Below, piece by piece: positions 23,410 through 37,600 of a stretch of 64,000 bases of DNA. This DNA comes from Arctopsyche grandis. Lineage: Eukaryota > Arthropoda > Insecta > Trichoptera > Hydropsychidae. Made by a program: the position numbers and the translations under genes. The notes beneath the pieces were generated by a model, which had not been told where the DNA came from, ran no database searches, and worked only from the letters and a program-made list of their open reading frames with translations. The DNA lies in NCBI RefSeq assembly GCF_051622035.1, contig NC_135355.1, positions 1,798,001 to 1,862,000 on the forward strand, read 5' to 3'. The stretch's first letter is position 1; the number at the start of each line of letters is the position of its first letter.

Positions 23410-24425
23410 TTTCAATCTCGTTACCCATTTAATGGATTTAGGTGGTTTTTGAATAACATTGACTTTACGAAACAAATCGCCTTAATTATAATATAATAAT
23501 TAATTAACAAATTTATACCGAAATCGCACTTTTTATATAATACACATATACATTTAATGGACTTTTCTGATTGCAAAATGAAAAATCTATTAAATAATGT
23601 TAAAAAGATACGCTACATAATAAAATTATTTTTTTATAAAATAAACAACTCATATGACCTTGAATATTTAAATGTAGAAATATTGCGAAAAAAAGAAAGT
23701 ATATGTTACGTATCTTGTTTGCCAATTAAAAACTTTGACGTTTATATTCTGCAGAAAGTCTAACATGATTTTTTTTTTAATTCAAAGAACAAATTTTGTA
23801 CTCAAATTTATTTTAAAAGCAAATAACATATACCGAATACTACTACATACATATATAAATTAAATTAAATTTAAGTAGTCAATTTGAAATTAATCACATA
23901 AATTTGATTTAAATGAAAAAAAATTGTGACTAATATGTACATACATATTTTAATTAGAATTTAATTAAAAAATAGTCGTTATAGTCAAAAACAGAAAGAG
24001 AGAGAGAGAGAAAGGGATTCAAAATAAAATAATAAACTTATATAATAATAAAATAAAACATGTGGGATCACATATTACATAAATTATTTATAAACAATTA
24101 TTCCTCAATTTATTTGCAGTAAAGCGAGGAATATTTAAAAATCTTTAAACCAAATAAAATGCTAAAAAATCTTTCCTCTTAAAAATTCCTACCACACACA
24201 CACAAATAAAACATCAGAGAATAACAAGTGCTATTAAATTATTTTCCACAGGTAAAACAATGTGAGTTGAAAGCTAACTTAAAGATGATAACTACATTAT
24301 TGAATGGTCTATCGAAAGCTTGCGTGGATGAGTAAGCTCTGTGAAAGTGTTAACAGTGTCTAAAAACGAATACAAATGAGAGGAATTTACCTATTTTATT
24401 GTGATTGTAATTAGTTCGATGCAAT
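23410..24425. other. AT-rich sequence 5' of the beat coding start
   Basis: No repeat from elsewhere in the window and no recognisable protein. It has (GA)n at 23,995-24,015 and ACAC at 24,193-24,205. It should hold the 5' UTR of the beat gene, and perhaps upstream exons or the promoter; I cannot place a transcription start. Confidence 0.4.
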
Positions 24426-24561
24426 ATGAAACACCCAGTATTTGGACGAATTGAAGCTGGAAGGATGCTGTCCTGGGATGATTACAAAGGATCAACACCA
24501 TCCAAAGACTTATTTGCATGGAGAATTAGACAACCATTACTATTGGCACTTATGGCTGCTA
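24426..24561 (+). CDS. beat: beat exon 1 (N-terminus and signal-like segment)
   Basis: The ATG is the first in frame after an upstream TAA. It encodes 45 codons plus one base, ending in LLLALMAA before the donor A|GTAAGTACC. A second ATG at residue 14 would also precede the hydrophobic stretch, so the true start is uncertain. It is assigned to beat because its phase fits exon 2 and its content is a signal-like exon; 12.9 kb separates them. Confidence 0.7.
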
Positions 24562-24848
24562 GTAAGTACCTTTACATGTATGCTAAATTCAGCTATTAAT
24601 ATATATAAATCATCAATTGTACTATTAAATAATACATATTAAGGTCCACTTCATATGTACATACATATTATAGCAAATGTCTGCACAGTGGAAATATCAT
24701 TAGTACATTGTCTATGAGCATGTTATAGATATGAATAGACCCATATACTATAAAACGATATTTTCTCATTCAAGGTCTGCAGATACATATTTAAAGGTCT
24801 ATTCATATTAGCATAGCACGTACCGGCAACTGCACGTAGCACATAAAT

Positions 24849-24945
<97 letters not shown>

Positions 24946-27900
24946 GATGAATGCGTGAATGCGCATGCGCCTATGGAATATATGGGTGTCCCGACAAAAC
25001 CGCGCAGGACAAAATCGCTTGGATGAAACCGCGCAGCGACAAAATAGCGCAACGCATATATTGGCAAAGATAAGCAAGAAAATAAATACAAAAACAAGTA
25101 ATATGAATGTTAATAAAAGGTCTAATGTATAAGAAAAATGACAAAATAAGAATCGTTTTTGAATTTGTGCCGATCCTTCGATATTATTTTAAATTTAGGA
25201 CATAAAATTATATTTAATATGTGTATTCTTGTTATTCAAGTTTCAATAAAGTGTGAATAAATTCAAAAGTACACTTTCAAAATTATTAAACGATTCTTAT
25301 TTTATCATTACTGTGTTCTATCGGATTTTTGTTATACTTAAGACCTGTTATTAATATTTATATTATTTGTTTTTATATTTATTATCTTATTTATACATAT
25401 ATGTATGCGTTGCGCAATTTTGTCGCTGCGCAGTTTCGTCCAAGCGATTTTGTCCTGCGCGGTTTTTTGACTGCGCCGAATATATGTATGTACATACATA
25501 TGAATGTGTCCATAAAGAATGTACCAAAGAATACTTAACGTACTTGCTGGTCACGTGCATTTGCCGGTACGTGCTGTACAAGTATGAATATACCTTTAAT
25601 CGTGCATTAGAAATATTCAATTCTTAATTACACGTTCGACTTAATTGCAATTTTGTTCCTGTTTTCACATTCTATCAGAGCATTTGGGTAACTTTATTTT
25701 AAAATTACGTATCAATTCCATTCCAAAACAATTAGATCTTGTAAAGCCACCCATTGTCAGAACAGTTGCTGATCTCTAAGATACCACTGCAACAGAAAAA
25801 TCGCTAGAGATTTGTCTACCGATCCTTCTGCAGTCATTTTTCAACGTTAAGACTCGACTCGTGTAATTGGAATATGCATTGATATTTATTGTACGAATTC
25901 TATGCAATCAAATTTCTATGTAATCAAACTATCTTATTAAAAATTCAGGTATAATAATTGTAAAATTTAGTGACTTAAATCCAGATAGCCATAATACGTA
26001 CTGAAATTGCGACATACGTAGACTGCATCCTTGACATTAAATACGTCTCATACAGAGATTAAGACTAACCCACACAATTCTGTAATGAGATAATAAATGA
26101 GATCTATGAGAACTGTGTATGAATATATAATATGTATGCTGTAGCATATAACTAGTTAGTAACCATTTATAGTTTTATATAATAAAAGCGCGCAACAATT
26201 CAATCTCCATAATGGTTTGAAATTTTGTTTCTTATCATGTATCAATTTGAATTTTCAATTGTCCATACAAAATATATCAATTTCCAGAATTGTAGTAAAA
26301 TCTATTTATAATAGATATCTTATATAATCGAATTCAAAATAGACGTTCTGAAATAATGCTTGCTTTGTTATTAGCAAGACTGTGGAGTTGTAACTTTTTT
26401 AATTGGTTCCAATTTTGGAATTATTCGTTTTTTTTTTATATGTAAATATTGTATATTTACGTGTAGGGATAATTTTGCGGCGACAGTAATTCAGCAATAA
26501 GTAATATAAGTAGAATGAGACGCAAGTCTTTGTCTTTTTCTTATGTTTTGGTCAAATAGCATATGTATCAGTGGTTAGCGTGTAATGCTTTCGATTGTGT
26601 GGTCATGGGTTCTATCCTTTTCTTTGTTGCTAGCCAGGCCTTGGATATGTGACTCTAAGATCGATCGTTACATTCAGAGCTTGCCAATTTATCTAATATC
26701 ATTGGAAATGGTTCCAACAAATTGGCAATCCTGTTGTATTTCTCGCAAAAATTGAGTTTATATTTTCTCATAATTTGCTGCTATTTAAAATGATGCAAAA
26801 ATTTGTCCAAATATGCCTCTGTGATGATAGTAATTTTTGGTGACCGATGTTTATAATTGACCTTGACTAAGGGCCGGGCCGCACCGTACAACTTTGTCGG
26901 CCGACTAGTTGCGCGACACAAAAATGTATGGAAATGTGTGCGACAAACAAGTTGATGGGTGTGGCATGTCCCATCTACCTGCATGCATTGGTCTAGTCAC
27001 CCTCAACCATGTCGCTCGCAAGTCGCACGGTGCGGCCCGGCCCTAAGGTGCTAATAGTTATGTACAATGTTTACAAAAGCCGTCGTGTTAATAAAAATTG
27101 GTGTCTACCTTAAAATAAATTGAGAAGTTTGCCGATTTAAAAAATGCAACAATTTTACTAATTTCATGTACATACGTATGTATATGTAAGCATTCCTTTT
27201 ATTTTTCATTAATATGTAATACCGTCTTACGGAATCCTAACTTATAAGTATAATTAGTATAGCTTTCTTTCGCCTGAGTAACGCCGGGCATCACCGGTAT
27301 TAGTTATTTCTGAATCATATTGCAACGTAGAGATTAGGTGATCGGAACCGCTAGTTTACTGATCACCTGATCTCACGTTCGCGCCAAAAAGGCCTCGACC
27401 TATGAATAAGCTGTATACAACAGCCAATAAGGTGTCGCGACCCATCGACCAATAATCTGCACAGAGAGGATCCGATGGGTATAAATATTAGACGGTTTGC
27501 AATAAGCTTCATTCAGATCAGGCTGATCGATGAATCAATAACTATTAACTACCTCTACTACACTGTGCGTCTTTCAATCTGACCTTGGAAACCCCTCTAC
27601 ACGTTAACGCTACAATAGTTTGGATAATTCAATTGAACGATACAATACGTAAATAATTTTGTAATATGTACGTTTAAAATTTCATGTATTTTAAATATTT
27701 ACTATTGACATACATACATATGTACATATCTTCATTGTACTAATTAAAATATTCCAGTTCTCCAGTATACTAAAATTATGTACATACATACATATATACT
27801 TGGGAATGGTATTACACATATAAGAGCAAAAAATGAAAACAAAACATCTTGACGTTTTTAATTTTTAAAATAGGAGTTGATGTCGGAGCCGGAGTCACGT

Positions 27901-30900
27901 TTTTATCGACGAGGTTATCAGACTTATCTTGTTTTATTCACGAGGTTATCAGACTTATCTTGTTCTTTGTTGTTAATGAAGCTGTAAAAAGAACTAAAAT
28001 TTCAACTATTAAATAACCTGCTTCAGTTTAATTAATTAATTTATGTATATTAGAGCTTCCTAGTTGAATGAATCCAACCAGACTTAGAACTATTCGGAGT
28101 CGAAGTGGATACAAATTCGTTTTATTGAATTCAAAATTTTATTTACTTAATAATACATATGAATATTAAATTACTGACTAAGAGTTTAGTTTCATGTATT
28201 TAATGTTCATCATAACCATTCACAGCCATTTTCCACCCACTGCTGGATGAAGGCCTCTCCAAAATTCGACTCTTTTTGGACAACTCTCATCCGTATTATC
28301 GCACATTTTTTTCTGATTTTATCCATCAACGAAAATAAAATACTGTGTAGTACTCTACAGATATATTCGAAATGAGTACGATTTAACAGTACATTAAAAA
28401 AAAAATTTCGCATTTAATAAATATATTTCTGTTCAATAAAAAGTGTTAAATTCAACAAAATTTTATTTCTAGTATGAAATAAAAAATATATTTCAATCAA
28501 TTAAAATTTAAAAAAATTCTTAATTCTTAAGATTACATACATATATACCTATAATACATAGTGGGCCAAATTGGACGATTGCCGGTTGAAGCTTTGCCGA
28601 TCCTACATATATAACATAATAATATATGTATGCTAGATCTTTAATGCTCAGCGTTAATGCGCATTTCATTCATTTTAGGTCACTTTATATTTTTCCGTTG
28701 TGAATTATCAAGATATTATATGCTGACTAAATTAAAACAATGCATTTGAATGTAATTTTTCAAATGATCAAGTATTTTCTTATTTTTATTTATTTGTTAG
28801 AGGCTTTTAGTCTTAATGCTTATTTTATTTTTTTAATGTAAAAATATTACATTAAAAGAACATAAGATGTGTTCTTCTGTTTTATAATATGAAAAATTCT
28901 GTTTTTTTAATATACATATGAAAAATTATTTTTGAATTGTATATTTATGTTTTTAAATTATATAATACTAGAGTTTTTACCCGGCTTCGCTCAGTATTTG
29001 TAATATAAACCGCTTAAACATGGCCAATCTAATAGCAAACATTTTATTACATTTATTTGAATTGTTTTATTTTATTTAAATTTATTTGAATATTCATCTG
29101 TTCGATAACGTCACGGATTTACGAACCAACATAACATAATACTTACATACTTGCAAAGTCTCTTTAGAAATTATGTGTATATTAAATATATTTTTTACAA
29201 AACTCCTTTACATTTCACTTACGATTAAAATTCAGGAACAAATTTGCCTCTTATCCGATCGTTTTCATACTTTGCCATATTGCTCATTTTGGTCATCAAT
29301 ATAAGTAAATGTATCCTCCGTCATTACGATGGAGAAAAAATATCGTTTTAGACGCGTTTGAAATTTGAATTTCTGAAAAGTGCCTGACGTTTATCCAGTT
29401 TTTAGTTTTGAACATAGATAGCGGCAGTAAAATAAAATTATTGGTATTTTTATTCAAAATAATAATTTTATATACAAATTATAGAACAGGTATGTTTTTA
29501 AAAAACTTTTTTTATATTGATTTTTTAACCTAACCTCTTCTTAGTTGAGAATTGATTTTTACTAACCTCTTCTTAATTCAGAATCGTTTTTACTAACCTC
29601 CTCTTAGTTCAGAATCGATTTTGCCGTCTGACAAAGTTTGGGTTCTTATCCGATCGTTTTCAAACTTTGCCATTTTACTCGGTTTGGTCATCAATATAAG
29701 TGGAAATGACGTCCGCCATTACCATGGTGAAAAATAATCGTAATAGCCAGCAGCATAGCTCGATCGTTAAGCTTCTGCTTAGCGTCGAGAGGCGCCGGGG
29801 TTCGATACCTGGCCCGGGCCTCGAATGAAAATGTATTTTTCAGAGTATGCTGTTGGTCAGACCTGGATTTGTGACTCCAGGTTGATCGTTTCCTATCAGA
29901 GTTTGCCAATTTTCTCTGATTTCATTGTTGAAACGGTTTCCGGAAAAAAAATTGGCTAAAAATCCTTCCTACCTTCTATGTCACCACTATTTGATGTATG
30001 ATTAATGTACAATAAAAAAAACTTTTTAATGTACAACAACAAAGTCTCTTTAGAAATTATGTGTATATTAAATATATTTTTTACAAAACTCCTTTACATT
30101 TCACTTACGATTAAAATTCAGGAAAAAATTTACCTCTTATCCGATCGTTTTCATACTTTGCCATATTGCTCATTTTGGTCATCAATACGATACGATAGAG
30201 ATAAAATATCGCGTTTGAAGTTTCCAAATTTGAAATCTGGGTGACGTCTATGTAGAGTTTAGTTTTATACATAGATGTCGGTAGTAAAATAAAATTTATG
30301 GTATTTTTATTATAAATAATATTTAATAAATGCGGTAAAAATTAACTTTTACATAGAAATCTTGAAAGTTTCGGAGGTGTATTTTGTAACGACTCCGCCA
30401 GTTTGATCGGTCCAAAATTCGACATAGGACCTTTTAGCACTAAACCCAACGATTTATTACACACACTTTTTCACCGACGACACGCATTAATCAGATATTG
30501 TTAATTTAACATACATCCAGCTTATGCGGTCCCAAGAGGCGGTCCCTAGGTTGACCCAACGTCATTAACTCGACTCTCCATCACCATCCCTTTTTATCTG
30601 CGCCTCTTATTCCCGTCATTATTTAGTGTTCTATCACGCCACTCGACACATTATCCCGCTCCGAGTGCATTTATCTTACTTTACCATTCCGGAAATAAAA
30701 ATGTAACGTTGATCCGTTCAGATTTATATCTCTCGCGCGTTGATATTGACGCGCGACGAAAAATTGAAGCGTGCCAGTCGTGGAGGTTGGATGGTGACCC
30801 TAATTATATTATAATTGGGGTCGACAGATGTTGCAAACGTGGGTTTCGTGAGCCGCGTGTGTGCGATGTGCGAACAACGTTGATTTATTACTAAGACGTT

Positions 30901-33900
30901 GTGTTGTGTACGGATTGATTAAAACGGTGCGAACGAAACTTGCGCGAAAGAAGCTCGACATTCTTAATCATATTGATTGAAATTTAATTATGATTGATAA
31001 GCATCCGGGTTGACATCCCACCGCTTAACTTATAGGTGTATAAAGTTTGGCTTCATGAATATTTTCGATATTATTCCTATAAACATAAATATTTGAACGT
31101 GACAAAAATTTAAAGATAAAAAAATGTTTTTTAAAAATTAACCTCCACTATATTTTGTTTATAAAATTAAGACAATATATAAAAAACCTAATTAAAAAAT
31201 CACCAATTCTCTCCGTAAACTTTGATCATGAGTTTGGCAAAGTGCTCAATCTGCCATAGCGAGAGGGGGGGGTGAAAAGGAAAAAAACGATCAGAATAGT
31301 GTAGACAAATGGGATAGTGTGGACGATAGACGTCACCGTCAACGAAGATGCAGTATTTTCAAATTTTATTTTATTTTTATTTTACATACATATATACCAG
31401 GAAGGCCTTACAGGTAAATCCCAATGCGCCTTCCTGGCCAATTACAAATTACAATTACAATTACAAAATGCAGCATTTTTATTACAAGTCGTTGAATTAC
31501 GAGACACTGAAAAACTCGAAAATTAACGAGACATCTATGAATTGTACATAAATTTTATTGTACATTAATCATACATCAAATAGTGGTGACATAGAAGGTA
31601 GGAAGGATTTTTAGCCAATTTTTTTTCCGGAAACCGTTTCAACAATGAAATCAGAGAAAATTGGCAAACTCTGATAGGAAACGATCAACCTGGAGTCACA
31701 AATCCAGGTCTGACCAACAGCATACTCTGAAAAATACATTTTCATTCGAGGCCCGGGCCAGGTATCGAACCCCGGCGCCTCTCGACGCTAAGCAGAAGCT
31801 TAACGATCGAGCTATGCTGCTGGCTATTACGATTATTTTTCACCATGGTAATGGTGGACATCATTTCCATTTATATTGATGACCAAACCGAGTAAAATGG
31901 CAAAGTTTGAAAACGATCGGATAAGAACCCAAACTTTGTCAGATGACAAAATCGATTCTGAACTAAGAAGAGGTTAGTAAAAACGATTCTGAATTAAGAA
32001 GAGGTTAGTAAAAATCGATTCTCAACTAAGAAGAGGTTTCCTCTTGATTGATAAATCTAGGAACGGGCATTTTAAATCTGTAAGTGATTCTATAGATCAA
32101 AGATATATTGTGGAATATAAAAAAAAAAAAGAATTTGAAGAAAACGGGAGTGAAATTTTCATCTCGTAGATAATTATTTTTTAATTTAAAATTTCTTCAC
32201 TTTGTAGTTCGATTATATTTAATTACATTACAAAATGTTGCAGATGGCTCCATTTCCAAATTATAATATAATATTACAGATGATATCGAAAACGTAGTAT
32301 TATGGTAAAGAAAGGATGTATTGTTAATCGTTTTCGAAAGTAAGAAACAATATACAGAATGGAACTTCCATTAATCGAATACGTGTATGGAATAGAAAAA
32401 ATTACTTGGCATGGATTTATTTTTTAAAACGTAACATAACCATTTCCATTACAAAAACAGCAAACTCTTGTTATATTTGTTTGTGTATATTTACATATTA
32501 AATCGTTTCATTTAAATTGAGACTATCGTATTGTTTGATTAAATTATCAACCCGTTTAGGTTATTCACTTTAAATTATAGTAAACTAGTGTTTTCGCCCG
32601 GCTTCGCTCGGTATTTTTAATATAAACCGCTTAAACATGGCCAATCTAATATTAAATTTATTTGAATTGTTTTATTTTATTTTAATTTATTTGAAGATTC
32701 GTTTGTTTTTTTATGAAATTTTTACTAATAAGTCTGAATAAATTTGAGTTCTTATCCGATCGTTTTCAAACTTTGCCATTTGGCTCGGTTTGGTCATCAA
32801 TATATGTGGAAATGACGTACGGCATTATGATGGTGAAAAATAATCCTAATTGACACGTTTGAAAATACTCTGCCATATTCCTTCTTGACGTCTATCTGTC
32901 ACCTGTCTATCTGTCTATTTAGTCTATCTGTCTATTTAGCCTGTTAGACGAATGTACATGATTAAATTGAATAAATATATAAAGTTAAAAAAAATTACAC
33001 ACCTAAAATGTCGCCAGTATAATTAATAATTCAATTTATTTACTTATTAAAAACAGTAATATAATATCTATGTATATATTTGAAAAAAAAAACATTAACC
33101 CAAAAAAATATCTACATATTAATTTATTTATCCATTATATATTAACCCCGACCATAAGTGCCACTGCATGTTGCCCAAGGCGATACCTATGATCAAACTT
33201 TTGTACATAAGTACCAAATACCCTCATTACATATTATATAATGATTATACACAAAACCAGAGTTGAAAACAATGTGCGACAATCATCGCCACTCAACTCT
33301 TCCACTGCAGAAGCCGCTATAGCATCTTCGTCATAATATGTAGATGTTCCCCTTCCCAATTAATTCGTTTATTTTATCGAAGTAAGCCAGTTATCAATAG
33401 AATTTTTGTTATTCATCCGCAAGAAAAGAGGAATTTTATTTAATTCTCATATAAAAACAATTTAATATATTATCCCTATTAATTCAATTCAGATTCGTGT
33501 AAATACGAGTAAATGCTAGTACGAGCTTTTAGCTCGCAATTTTACCGATTTAAAATTCAGCACACTCCCAATTAACCCTTTTAAACGAAAACAAAAAACA
33601 GTGTGGCCAGAACACTATCCCAATAAACATGTTTCAATAGAAAATACTCAATATAAAATAGTATTAACAATGAGAAAAAATCCCAAGTGAAAATACGTAC
33701 TTTTGACTTTTGATTTGAACTGGACGACTACTTAGAGAGATTTGAAAGCTGAAAAGTACTACAAATGAAAGATAAAATACCCGACTATTGATTATAATAT
33801 TCATTTTGAACAGGAAATTGACAGAGTTTGAGACATCGACCGAACAATACCAAGATATAGAAAAATCGAGCGATTTAAAAACCACATTTATCTCTGAATC

Positions 33901-34573
33901 TCGAGCCAATCAACATTTTTTATTACCAGATTCGTGTTTACTGGGCATAGATCTACATATAAGAAAAGTTATATCTCGTCTCTGAACCATTTTTCGTGTC
34001 GAACAGTGTTATTGATGCGAATTAACAATTGCGAAACACTTTAGATTTTATCTATTTAGCAAAACTTTCACTCTCGCTTATTTTAAATACAATATTAAAT
34101 TATTTGAAAATGAAAATGTTTCAAATTAATTTTTATACGAAAAAACAAATGAAAATTCTTAATCGTTTTTCCAAGCGAATATTGTAAAATTTAGCACGAA
34201 TAACAGACGACGAAAACTTCAACTAGTTACCAAGAAACTCATTGAAACTACAAACTTGATGATTCATTATACTTTAAATTACATTTATAATTCATTATAA
34301 TGAGACTGGCTGTTTCTATTTGATAAATCACTGTACATATGTACTTAGATAAAAAAAATCACGGCAGTGTCTACAAATTTTGTTTTGTGTTATTTGTAAT
34401 GGACAGATTTAAAATCAAATTCCATGAAAAAAATCTATTCCAAATATAATGATAAAGTTTACAAATTAGTCGTATTTTCACGAAGCGAAAAATTCCATTT
34501 AACTTTTCCTGAAGAATGTTTTGATGAAATTTGTTACTTTGGTACGCCTGTCACATCATGCACATTTTTTATA

Positions 34574-34667
<94 letters not shown>

Positions 34668-37600
34668 CGACTTTAGAACGCAATGGTAATAACTCCCAAA
34701 AAATCTTAATATTCATGGCGGCGATTGAAAGATTTCAATAAATTAAAACTGAATATAAAAATGATAGCTTTTTCAATTCAGTGGACTATCTTTCAACTGC
34801 TATTTTCTTTTGCTTTTATTTTATACTAGCTTTATTACCCGGCTTCGCTCGGTATTTGTAATATAAACCGCTTAAACATGACTAATCTAATAGTAAATAT
34901 TTTATTAAATTTATTTGAATAGTTTTATTTTATATAAATTTATTTGAATACTCATTTGTTTTTTTTTATTAAACTGACTATCACGAACATACAAACATAT
35001 ATTGTAAGTCTCTTATAAAAAATTATATGTACACCCCCGGCGTCTGCGCCCCCTAGGGCTCCATCCTCAGCGTCTGCGCCCCCTAGGACTTCGCCCTCGA
35101 TGCCTACGCCCGCGGGAACTTCAAATCCTTTCAATCGGAAAAAAGCGAATTATTTGTTCGATGACGCCACGGATTTCTACGAACGAAGGACACATACATA
35201 CATACATACATCCAAATTCTCTTTCCAAATTATATATTAGGCTAGTGTTGAATTTGAATGGGTAGTTTTGAAATGGAATTGATACCTATTTTGGAGTTAA
35301 CACTAAAAAAATATTTGGGCTGAAAATGGCTTATAAAATCTAGTATGATAAAAGGTTCGTAAAATATCGCATAAGAGACGCTCTCAGTCCAAATTCAATT
35401 CAAAAAGTTCAAAATAAAAAAGAGAGACGTCAAATAAGCGACAAGAACGCCTCAGCCACAGATCGAACACTGCATCGGCCATTTAAATTTTTTTAAATCA
35501 TATTTTTTTTATTCATTGCATAACCTCATAGTGAAGTTAAAATATACATATAATATATGAGAGATGATGAGAACATATAATGCAAATTTAGTATGAAAAT
35601 GGCATTAAACGGTTATAGTGTGGGGCGGAAAGTCAAACAAACAAGGCTACTGGCTATTGTAAATGGGTTAGCTGTCCCCGTTTCCAAAATTTTGAATTCT
35701 TCAACTTGTTTATTACGATTATATTTCACCATCGACTTAGCGGACCCGATTGAAATCTCTATCGGCGGCCAAACCTCGCAAATGGTAAAGTTTCAAAGCG
35801 ATCGAAAGAATGTAGGAAGTTTGTCAGACCAGTTGGCAAAGTCAAACTTATAAAAAACTCATAATAAAAAAGTAACTGCCAAAACTGTTTATCCTGTGAG
35901 TTGTGAATGGGGTGGTAGAGAGATTTGGTAGAGAGCATTTGAATAGCTAGCTGTCATTGCTTCAATACGACACAATCTTCCGATGCAATTTTGAATGTGT
36001 TTGTTAATGATTATATAGTTAGTTTCAAAGCGATCAGAAGTTTGTGAAACTAACAAACAAAGTGAAATTGATAAAAACTTTGTAATAATTATGATTTGTT
36101 TACATAATATTGCCAAAATAAATAAATATGTAGAATGTCATGCATAAGGGCCGGGCCGCACCGTGCAACTTTGTCAGCCGACTAGTTGCGCGACACTAAA
36201 AAATGTATGGAAATGTGTGCGACAAACAAGTTGACGGGTGTGGCATGTCCCATCTACCTGCATGCGTTGGTTTGGTCGCCCTCAACCAAGTCGCTTGCAA
36301 GTCGCACGGTGCGGCCCGGCCCTAAGGTGCTATTTGGACAAAAATGGGTTCATCATTGTATATTACAATGGCTAACCTTTTTTTTGGCTCTCTAGATTTG
36401 TAATAGACAATGGTGAACTCATTTTTGGTCCAAATAGCACTGGGTCGCGCCGATCTCTTGTCATGCACAATTGAAGTGATGGGGGTAGGGCGATTGAGAC
36501 GTGTTTATTATGCAGGAGTGTTTATTATGACAGCCGAGAAAGAAGTGCTGTAGCAACTTTTGAACGAGGCCGAGTTGGTCCCAACTCGCAGGAAGGTGAC
36601 CGAAACTTGACCATGCTATAAAATGTTAACTTTAAAGTTGTAAATGCAAAAATAGAGATTACATATAGTCAATTTTTATTTATACAAAATATCCTTTTAC
36701 TTTTTTTTGTCTCAAGGCATTCTATATATATCCACCTCCGCAAATATCACACTTTACCCATCACGCATCGAAATATCAGAGGCCGATCGAAAGTGACTCA
36801 CTATTTTAAAGCGTTTCGTTTCACATCCAGTCAAGACTTACCCTTACATTACTAAAAATGCTAAAACTTTAATATGCTCTGATAACAACGTCAAATCAAA
36901 TTGTACATTTATTTTTAGGATGTGGCTATTTGTACATACGTTATCGACGAATTATTGGCTATTTGTACATAAAGTATTGACGAATTATTGGCTATTTGTA
37001 CATACAGTATCGACGAATTATTGACTATTTGTACATAGTACATAAGAAGATTATAAGAATTAGGATTCAAGATTAATAAATTATAAGATTAGAAATTTAA
37101 AGTCGATTAAGAAACTTTTCCTTCAGCCGCTGCACATAACCTAAAAGCGTAACATTTGACAGTGAAAGTGACGTTTGGTATAAACTTTTTAAAAATCAAC
37201 AAAACGTTATGTGCAACGGCCGAAGGAAAGGTTTCTTAATCGACTTTAAATTTCTAATCTTATAATTTATTAATCTTAAATCCTAATTCTTATAATCTTC
37301 TTATGTACTATGTACTGTATGTACAAATAGCCAATAATTCATCGATACTGTATATACAAATAGCCACATCCTTATTTTTATTTAAAATTTATATATACAT
37401 ACATACATAAAAAAATATGTCATGTTACAGGTGTAGCTGGTCTACGAGACATCCAAGTGTCGGTTCCTGAAGCAGCCGCTGCAGGAGATACAGTAGCACT
37501 ACATTGTCGATACGATCTAGAATCGGACATCCTGTACAGCCTCAAGTGGTACAGGGGAAGGGACGAATTCTTTAGGTACATCCCGAAGGAGTTGCCACAC

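Noticed and set aside
24723..25097. Open frames of alternating Tyr-Ile (also at 18,152-18,446 and 34,424-34,741)
   Set aside because: They are translations of (AT)n microsatellites and appear on both strands.
29691..29909. Repeated small open frame, also at 31,661-31,879, differing by one residue
   Set aside because: It is antisense to a SINE within an inverted duplication; the identity comes from the repeat, not from protein conservation.
35593..35853. 86-codon frame as a gene
   Set aside because: It overlies a diverged R1-like repeat.
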